A DNA stretch of 10,220 nucleotides from an uncultured Eubacteriales bacterium (lineage in GTDB: Bacteria; Bacillota; Clostridia; Oscillospirales; Acutalibacteraceae), in NCBI GenBank assembly GCA_948762645.1, contig CAQBRY010000063.1, positions 1-10,220 of the forward strand, read 5' to 3'. Below are positions 5,575-10,220 of this stretch, in pieces. Each line of letters opens with the position of its first letter. The stretch's first letter is position 1. The notes under the pieces were generated by a model, which searched no databases, was not told the DNA's origin, and saw only the letters and a list, made by a program, of their open reading frames with translations. A program made the translations under genes and the position numbers.

Positions 5575-6425
5575 TTAAATTGGAAGTAGTCTGCAAAAAT
5601 TTGACACTATTGAACACATTACAATACCAATTAATGTTGGTATTATAAAAGATAAAGCTGTCCATTTTAAGCTTCCAGTTTCTTTTTTTATTGTAAGACA
5701 AGTTGTGCCGCATGGAAAGTGCATGAGGGAAAATAATATCATACATATAGCCGTTACGTAGTTCCAACCATTATTTACAAGCAATTCATGTAATTGATTT
5801 AAGCTTTCGAGTTCCATAATACTTCCGCTGCACATATAACTCATTATAATGATTGGTATTACAATTTCATTTGCAGGGAATCCTAAAATAAAGGCCATAA
5901 GTATAACTCCGTCAAGACCGATAAATTTAGCGAAGGGATCTAGAAAATCTGAGAAAATTTTAATTATACTTATATCATTTATATATGTATTTGACATAAT
6001 CCATATGATAAGTCCAGCCGGTGCTGCAACGGCCATAGCACGTGCCAGGACAAAGATTGTTCTGTCAAAAATCGATCTTACTATGACTTTGCCAACTTGA
6101 GGTTTTCGGTATGGAGGAAGTTCGAGAGTGAAAGACGAGGGGGCACCTTTTAATATTGTTTTAGAAAGGAATTTTGATATTAAAAAAGTTGTAAATACTC
6201 CGAGAAGGATTGTTAAAGTTAAAATAGCTGTGGAAACCAAGGACTTTGCAGGTGTTATTACATAACTTGTAAAAAATATAGTTATAATTGTAATTAAGGT
6301 AGGGAATCTTCCGTTGCATGGAACAAAATTATTTGTAATAATAGCAATTAAACGTTCTCTGGGTGAATCTATTATCCTGCACCCTATAATTCCGCACGCA
6401 TTGCATCCAAATCCCATACACATGG
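5575..6425 (-). pseudogene. feoB: feoB, 3' part, separated from the rest by an inserted element
   Basis: C-terminal part of the ferrous iron transporter FeoB, about 281 residues to the normal stop at 5575. It opens with GFGCNACGIIGCRIIDSPRER and then NNFVPCNGRFP, the conserved first Gate region of the permease. Several membrane segments follow, including the second Gate-like stretch LGFPANEIVIPIIIM and the conserved HFPCGTTCLTI near the end. It lacks its own ribosome binding site: ATG at 6423 is only the codon that happens to sit at the junction, preceded by AAAAACTATCC. Its missing upstream part is at 9613-10220. No inactivating stop or frameshift is visible inside it, so it appears preserved rather than decayed, consistent with a recent or reversible interruption. 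Confidence 0.93.
6419..6425. repeat. Left attachment-site core (direct repeat of 9614-9620)
   Basis: CACATGG here and again at 9614-9620 are the only bases shared at the two feoB breakpoints. In feoB sense this is CCATGTG, spanning the Met and part of the Cys codon of the ALTMCMGFGCN region. One copy is needed to rebuild the gene, so these are the attL and attR cores left by site-specific insertion. Confidence 0.8.
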
Positions 6426-6439
6426 ATAGTTTTTAAGTG

Positions 6440-6517
6440 TATGCAGTAAAGTCAGCAGTGAAATTTGTTTATATATTTAATAAAATTTTATTTTTATACG
6501 CAGTAAATATTTTTACT
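6440..6517. repeat. Subterminal recombinase-site-like motifs, left end
   Basis: TATGCAGTAAA at 6440-6450 is repeated as TACGCAGTAAA at 6497-6507. The second copy continues as GTAAATATTTTTACT (6503-6517), found in perfect inverted orientation near the right end (9579-9593). The second copy overlaps the last codons of the recombinase gene. These are candidate binding sites for the recombinase or an accessory protein. Confidence 0.45.
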
Positions 6518-8128
6518 ATTGTTACCGGAAAATCTAAAAAATATTTTAATTTGTTGTTTCTTTACTTTTTTATTTTTAATTTTAATGTATGTTCCCTGGC
6601 CCACTTCAATATGATCTATCAATTTAAAAATAATTTCAGGAGTTAATTTTTTTATATTATTTATTTTATCGAGTTGGTTTAGAAATGTTTTATAAGATTT
6701 TATAGTATCGTTTTTATTCTGAGAAATATCTTTTAAAATACAGGATATATTTTTTATCTGTTTTGAGATATTCTCACTTTTAGATTCGTACTTAAGGATT
6801 AATTTTTGGAACCTTTCGGGAGTAATAATAGAGTTGATTTTGTCTTCATATAGATTTTGTATTGTTTGATCGATATTGCTTAGCTCTTTTTTTAGGCTCT
6901 TTAAATTTAGTTTATAATCATCGATTTTTGACTCGACTTTAAAATTTTTAAATTTTAAATATAATTCCTTTTTATCATTTTGATTAACGATGGTTTTTTT
7001 ACGTATAGTTTTTAGAATTATATTATAAAGTTCATCATAGTCTATAAAGTGATTTGTACATTTTTTTTCCCCGTGTAGCTTATACGCTCCGCAGACGAGA
7101 TTTGCCTGTGCCCCTTTTTTTCTCGAACTTACGGCAGACATATTTTTTCCGCAGTCCATACATTTTGCTATTCCCGAAAAAATGTTTGTAAACCTACCTT
7201 TTTTTTCGTACGTTCTTCTAAGAGTATGACTTTTGACTGTATCAAATATTTCTTTGTCTATAATAGGAATATGAGTATTTTCAACTACTATCCATTCTTC
7301 CTTAGGTCTTATTATCTTTAAATTGCTTTTAAATGATATTTTGGACGTTTTCCCTTGTGAGGTATTACCTATGTAAATTTGATTTTTAAGCATTTTGGAT
7401 ATTGTACTTGAGGTCCATTTTTTATATTTAGAATAATTATCAATATTTAGATGAGGATGTTTTTTGCATCTGTATTCTGATGGAGTCAATATTTGATTGT
7501 AGTTTAAGTACTGCGCTATTTTTACAGGAGGATTTCCGGATGCGGCCATATTAAATATTTTTCTGACTATATTTGCGGATTCTTCATCAGGTATAAGGTG
7601 ATTTTTATTTTCGGGATCTTTTTTATATCCATATGGGGCAAAATTACTTATAAAATTACCTTCAATCATTTTTGTATTAAAGGAGGAACGTATTTTTTTA
7701 GAGGCATCCCGTGCATACATTTCATTTATTAGATTTTTAAATGGAGCAATATCTGTGTATTGACTTTCAGAATCATAACCATCGTTTATGGCAATGTACC
7801 TTACGAATTTTGACGGAAAATAAATTTCAGTATATTTCCCGGACGTTATATAGTCTCGGCCAAGCCTTGACAGATCTTTTGTAATTACGAGATTTATTTT
7901 TTTATTTTCAATATCTTCTATCATTCTTTTAAATGACGGTCTTTCGAAATTTGTACCTGAGTATCCATCGTCAACATATTCACCATAAACTGTAAAATTG
8001 TTTTCTTTTGCAAACGCTCTTAGCATTTTCCTTTGAGTGGATATACTTGAACTTTCTCCTTCTTTATAGTCGTCCTTTGACAATCTTAAATACAATCCGG
8101 CTGTATATTCGGTTGGATTAAGTTTCAT
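6494..8128 (-). CDS. Large serine recombinase (TndX/TnpX-like)
   Basis: 544-residue site-specific recombinase that excises and inserts DNA through a phosphoserine link. The N-terminal resolvase domain (about 8-150) shows YLRLS (13-17), catalytic Ser28 in the SISTQ motif, and the arginine motif DLSRLGRDY (85-93). A recombinase domain follows (about 160-300), then a zinc ribbon with Cys323, Cys326, Cys346 and Cys357, and a Lys-rich coiled-coil region (about 390-480) like those that control directionality in this family. Length and order match the large serine recombinases of clostridial transposons (TndX of Tn5397, TnpX of Tn4451). The start at 8128 has AAAGGAG upstream. All catalytic residues are present, so it should be active and is the obvious enzyme for the feoB insertion. 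It is preceded by a 47-residue ORF, probably in one transcript. Confidence 0.95.
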   Translation of the reverse strand: MKLNPTEYTAGLYLRLSKDDYKEGESSSISTQRKMLRAFAKENNFTVYGEYVDDGYSGTNFERPSFKRMIEDIENKKINLVITKDLSRLGRDYITSGKYTEIYFPSKFVRYIAINDGYDSESQYTDIAPFKNLINEMYARDASKKIRSSFNTKMIEGNFISNFAPYGYKKDPENKNHLIPDEESANIVRKIFNMAASGNPPVKIAQYLNYNQILTPSEYRCKKHPHLNIDNYSKYKKWTSSTISKMLKNQIYIGNTSQGKTSKISFKSNLKIIRPKEEWIVVENTHIPIIDKEIFDTVKSHTLRRTYEKKGRFTNIFSGIAKCMDCGKNMSAVSSRKKGAQANLVCGAYKLHGEKKCTNHFIDYDELYNIILKTIRKKTIVNQNDKKELYLKFKNFKVESKIDDYKLNLKSLKKELSNIDQTIQNLYEDKINSIITPERFQKLILKYESKSENISKQIKNISCILKDISQNKNDTIKSYKTFLNQLDKINNIKKLTPEIIFKLIDHIEVGQGTYIKIKNKKVKKQQIKIFFRFSGNNSKNIYCV

Positions 8129-8189
8129 GAGTTTCTCCTTTATGGATTAAAATTCACATTTGATTTTATGTTTATTATTTTGAAAATGT

Positions 8190-8333
8190 TTAGCTGCTGA
8201 AGTTGGATGTTAGAAAGTTATTTAACATATCCTGAAGTATATCCTTATATTTTTTAGAACCTATGTGTATTGTTTTTACGGTATATACTTTCGATATATT
8301 TTTAGTTTTAATTTTATATCTGTATTTTAGCAT
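8190..8333 (-). CDS. 47-residue basic small protein upstream of the recombinase
   Basis: Minus-strand ORF from ATG 8333 to TAA 8190, with AAGGGTGA placed 5 bases before the start. The product begins MLKYRYKIKTK, is rich in Lys and Tyr (many of its first 30 residues are basic), and ends NNFLTSNFSS. It has no cysteine, signal peptide or membrane segment. No family is recognised. It lies 61 bp upstream of the recombinase start in the same direction. Small basic proteins beside serine recombinases are sometimes directionality factors or regulators, and that is the inference here. It could also be a chance ORF in AT-rich DNA; the ribosome binding site and position are the only support. Confidence 0.5.
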   Translation of the reverse strand: MLKYRYKIKTKNISKVYTVKTIHIGSKKYKDILQDMLNNFLTSNFSS

Positions 8334-8365
8334 GTTTATCACCCTTTATATGTATATGGGGAGGT

Positions 8366-8394
8366 TTTGTATGCAATAACTAAATACGCAGCAA
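8366..8394 (-). promoter_or_regulatory. Possible promoter for the small ORF and recombinase
   Basis: The minus strand reads TTGCTG (8389-8394), 17 bases, TACAAA (8366-8371), each 4 of 6 to consensus. The spacer contains TGCGTATTT and TTATTGCATAC, which resemble the TATGC-GTAAA motifs at the element ends. This hints that the recombinase might bind and regulate its own promoter. The rest of 8334-8477 is AT-rich with nothing else recognisable. Confidence 0.3.
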
Positions 8395-8477
8395 AAAAAT
8401 ACTCTCAAAAGGTAATACGATAATTATTTTTTGAAAATATTTTTTTGATATTATATATATAAAATTAATTTTTATTA

Positions 8478-9164
8478 TTAATAATCGAAGAGTTCCTCTC
8501 TTAAAATTGTGTCGGCAAGGGACGATATATTGTTAGTCGTGACGATAATATGGTCTAGAAGTTTTACATCTATTTGATTTAGGGCATGGCGTATATTTTT
8601 AGTTGTATGTATGTCATTGACAGAGGGCAAAGCGTCGCCGCTTGGATGATTATGTGCTATTATTGCGAATTTGGCATTGTGGTTTTTACATAAACTTATT
8701 ATTTTATCTAGATATATATCAACATTATTAATGCTTCCCTGACGTATCGTATCTAAAAATAATAGTTTCATTTTTTTGTCCATAAGGGTAAGGACAAAAT
8801 TTTCTTCATTTCTGCCAATAAATTTCATTCTTATTATATTTTGAATATCTTTAAAGTCGATTATTTTTTTACTTTTATTAGATTTATCTTCCATATAAAT
8901 TCTGCAAAGTTCCGGTATAAGTTTAATAAGGAATGTAGAGGAATCACCAACTCCGTCAACCTGTTTTATTTGATCGACGGGGGAATCGAATACGTTAGAA
9001 AACGATCCAAAACGATTTATTAGAGCATGTGCGATTTCATTTGTATTTTTTCGAGGTACAGAGAAAAATAAAAGAAGTTCCAGCATTTCATGTTTTTCCA
9101 AACCGTCGGCTCCATATTTTAGAAATTTTTTTCTAAGCCTTTCTCTATGACCTTCATGCGGCAT
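8478..9164 (-). CDS. radC: RadC/JAB-domain protein carried by the element
   Basis: 228-residue RadC (UPF0758) protein, of normal full length. The N-terminal part (1-90) begins MPHEGHRERLRKKF and contains LELLLFFSVPRKNTN and a helix-hairpin-helix-like VDGVG (69-73). The C-terminal JAB/MPN metal domain has His171, His173, Ser175 and Asp184 in HNHPSG...SVNDI, the expected metal ligands, followed by LLDHIIV. The family's biochemical role is unsettled: the original link to DNA repair in E. coli was withdrawn, and many copies are found on mobile elements, some near anti-restriction genes. This N-terminal type is common in mobile DNA of Clostridia, while chromosomal radC usually neighbours maf and mreB. 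The start at 9164 has AGGGGGA upstream. All catalytic ligands are intact, so it is likely functional cargo or an accessory in mobility. Confidence 0.92.
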   Translation of the reverse strand: MPHEGHRERLRKKFLKYGADGLEKHEMLELLLFFSVPRKNTNEIAHALINRFGSFSNVFDSPVDQIKQVDGVGDSSTFLIKLIPELCRIYMEDKSNKSKKIIDFKDIQNIIRMKFIGRNEENFVLTLMDKKMKLLFLDTIRQGSINNVDIYLDKIISLCKNHNAKFAIIAHNHPSGDALPSVNDIHTTKNIRHALNQIDVKLLDHIIVTTNNISSLADTILREELFDY

Positions 9165-9282
9165 TTAGATCCCCCTATGTCACACTATTAGAAGTTAAAG
9201 AATAAAATTAGATTGTAAGCATTTAAAAATATTTTAATATATTAGCTTTTGTTTTTAAAATATATAATATATAATTAATAAT

Positions 9283-9312
9283 ATATTATCTCATTTTATG
9301 GACATATGTCAA
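9283..9312 (-). promoter_or_regulatory. Promoter for radC with palindrome over the -35
   Basis: The minus strand reads TTGACA (9307-9312), 18 bases, TAATAT (9283-9288), about 120 bases before the radC start. The perfect 10-bp palindrome GACATATGTC (9301-9310) overlaps the -35, so a dimeric regulator could bind there. The identity of such a regulator is unknown. Confidence 0.6.
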
Positions 9313-9578
9313 ATTTAATACTAACTTGAAATATTGCTGACAATATATAAATTAAGAAGTTTAATATAAAAAAATATTATTAACTGGACATAACTGTTTG
9401 TACGTAATAGGGGAAATAAATTAGTTGTTATATTAAAAATATATTGTTTATAGTTAAAAATATAGATAAAAATCAGAGGTAAAGTATACGCTATATCTGA
9501 CATGGAATTTAAATACATAGATTTATATGTTTTAGATAAAATCTATAGATATTTTAATTTTCACTTATATTTTTCGGG

Positions 9579-9600
9579 AGTAAAAATATTTACGCATAAC
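9579..9600. repeat. Subterminal motif, right end (inverted copy of 6497-6517)
   Basis: AGTAAAAATATTTAC (9579-9593) is the exact reverse complement of 6503-6517, and with GCATAAC it reads TTATGC-GTAAATATTTTTACT on the minus strand. It is 20 bases from the right core, against 78 bases for its best match at the left end, so the element ends are related but not mirror images. Confidence 0.5.
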
Positions 9601-9612
9601 AATATGGACTAT

Positions 9613-10220
9613 TCACATGGTTAGTGCTTGCTTACCGTGTGCACCTGCCTTTTTAAATAATTTGTCGAGATTAAATGCGACTCTAGGTAGATATCCGACA
9701 TCTTCAAGGAGAGTAAATAGCGGAAAGAAAATTGCCATAGGAGGTAACATAACAGCTACAACCCATGCAAGAGTTCTATATATTCCCATAACCAAGACGC
9801 TATTTAACCATTCCGGAGCGTTTACACTTATAAGCATGTCAGAAAGTTTATCCTGAATCCAAAAAAGTCCTTTAGATAGTAATTCCGAAGGATAATTTGC
9901 ACCTACAAGTGTGATCCAAAATACTATCATCAACATAACTACCATTATTGGAATACCGGTAAGTTTTGACGTAAGAATTTTATCTATTTTTCTATCATTT
10001 TTGGTATATGATTTATTTTGTATTTTTACGCACAATTTATATATTGATTCGGACCTTTCAATAAGACTGCTTACTATTTTATCCCGAAGATTATTTTCAT
10101 TAATATTATTTTCGTTTAAATATTCTTGTGATTGTTTTATTGTTTCTTTAATTAAATCATTTTCTAAAATATTGAATCCAAGATATTTAGAAATTGATTC
10201 ATGTAAAGACTCGTCGGGAT
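9613..10220 (-). pseudogene. feoB: feoB, middle part, truncated at the element junction (5' end beyond window)
   Basis: Continuous minus-strand frame entering from the right edge. The first about 60 residues (PDESLHESISKYLGF onward) belong to the helical domain after the G domain, which lies outside the window. Then come the first permease segments, with KLTGIPIM, FWITLVGANYP, the stretch ending MYRTLAWVV-like (here GIYRTLAWVV), MLPPMAIFFPLFTLLEDVGYLPR and AHGKQALTM. At that point the element begins, and the codon after Met becomes TGA (9613-9615). Across the element, the next feoB codons (TGT ATG GGA TTT) resume at 6420. Joined, the two parts give about 482 residues of continuous FeoB. As it stands the product would be a truncated FeoB lacking most of the permease, presumably inactive for Fe2+ uptake. 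Confidence 0.93.
9614..9620. repeat. Right attachment-site core (direct repeat of 6419-6425)
   Basis: CACATGG, the second copy of the feoB target core. On the element side it is preceded by ACTATT (reverse complement AATAGT), which mirrors ATAGT after the left core. On the host side it runs into feoB codons for ALT and QAL. Confidence 0.8.

Larger units (their letters stand above)
9165..9612. other. AT-rich noncoding region between radC and the right element end
   Basis: No credible gene: the short open frames here lack ribosome binding sites and resemble random AT-rich DNA. It contains the radC promoter (9283-9312). It also holds an inverted repeat, ATAGATTT (9517-9524) with AAATCTAT (9539-9546), which may be a weak hairpin. 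At the very end lies the right arm of the attachment site with TACGCATAAC at 9591-9600. Confidence 0.6.
6419..9620 (-). mobile_element. Compact serine-recombinase element inserted in feoB (3,195-bp unit)
   Basis: The element runs from core to core (one core plus interior is 3,195 bp). It holds, in the same orientation as feoB, a RadC-domain gene, a 47-residue ORF and a large serine recombinase whose gene ends 68 bp from the left core. Its ends carry imperfect inverted arms: ATAGT, then TGTATGC-A-GTAAA, inward from the left core, and AATAGT, then TGTTATGC-GTAAA, inward from the right core on the other strand. Brought together in a circle they form an attP-like dyad around the core. Precise removal restores the feoB frame. 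No relaxase, type IV secretion, phage structural or resistance gene is present, so it is not self-transmissible by anything visible. It is comparable in logic to skin-type intervening elements, but whether excision is developmental, regulated or merely residual is unknown. Confidence 0.88.

Noticed and set aside
6421..6423. ATG at the junction as a true start for the feoB 3' part
   Set aside because: No ribosome binding site precedes it, and this ATG is an internal feoB codon that lies within the shared core; the fragment is better read as the continuation of the gene at 9613-10220.
8360..8379. Plus-strand GGGGAGG followed by ATG CAA TAA, a start-stop mini-ORF
   Set aside because: The Shine-Dalgarno-like match is good but the ORF is two codons, no plus-strand gene follows, and the bases are better explained as the opposite-strand promoter region.
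9321..9518. 65-residue minus-strand open frame in the element
   Set aside because: No ribosome binding site, Ile/Tyr/Asn-rich translation as expected from random AT-rich DNA, and it lies in the noncoding stretch before the attachment site.
6419..9620. Group I/II intron or DDE insertion sequence as the cause of the feoB split
   Set aside because: No reverse transcriptase, homing endonuclease or DDE transposase is encoded; a large serine recombinase is, and the short non-palindromic core with attP-like arms fits it.

Overview
The window is AT-rich and has the gene style of a low-GC Gram-positive anaerobe, most likely a member of Clostridia (Bacillota). Pointers are the strong AGGAGG-type ribosome binding sites, TTGACA/TATAAT promoters with 17-bp spacing, tandem type I signal peptidases next to rplS, a YabE-like G5/3D cell-wall protein, and a FeoB of clostridial type. 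I would not name a genus. Almost everything is read on the minus strand; the only convincing plus-strand gene is the wall protein at 3359-4648.

Reading along the minus strand at the left: rplS (1220-1564) has a clear promoter (1681-1709) and an L19-leader-like hairpin (1635-1668). It is followed by an intrinsic terminator (1184-1211) and then two tandem lepB genes (530-1108 and 1-508, the second cut by the window edge).

Upstream of rplS, 1758-2925 holds a tandem array of three related small genes. Each encodes a double-glycine (GG) leader followed by a cargo with Cys-pair, zinc-ribbon-like motifs. All three are damaged, each in a different way: one has an ATG-to-ATA start plus two homopolymer frameshifts, one has a Cys-to-stop change plus later frameshifts, and one has a 56-bp tandem duplication that swapped its C-terminus. 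Only the last (2599-2925) still has a strong promoter and a substantial open frame.

The middle has the YabE-like protein (DUF348 repeats, G5, 3D), a hairpin terminator shared with the convergent gene for a small exported protein (4704-5156), and a 50-residue Asn/Lys/Gln-rich protein (5352-5504).

The right third is the most striking part. feoB (ferrous iron transporter) is split: its 3' part is at 5575-6425 and its middle part at 9613-10220, with the 5' end beyond the window. Between them sits a compact 3,195-bp element flanked by a 7-bp direct repeat (CACATGG). Removing one repeat copy plus the interior restores the feoB frame exactly through the conserved GFGCN region. The element carries a large serine recombinase (6494-8128), a 47-residue basic ORF just upstream of it (8190-8333), and a RadC/JAB-domain protein (8478-9164). 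It has no visible transfer genes. The ends carry imperfect inverted arms that would form a dyad in the circular form, as expected for a serine-recombinase attP. The layout resembles skin-like intervening elements that split a host gene and can leave precisely, here with iron uptake as the affected function.
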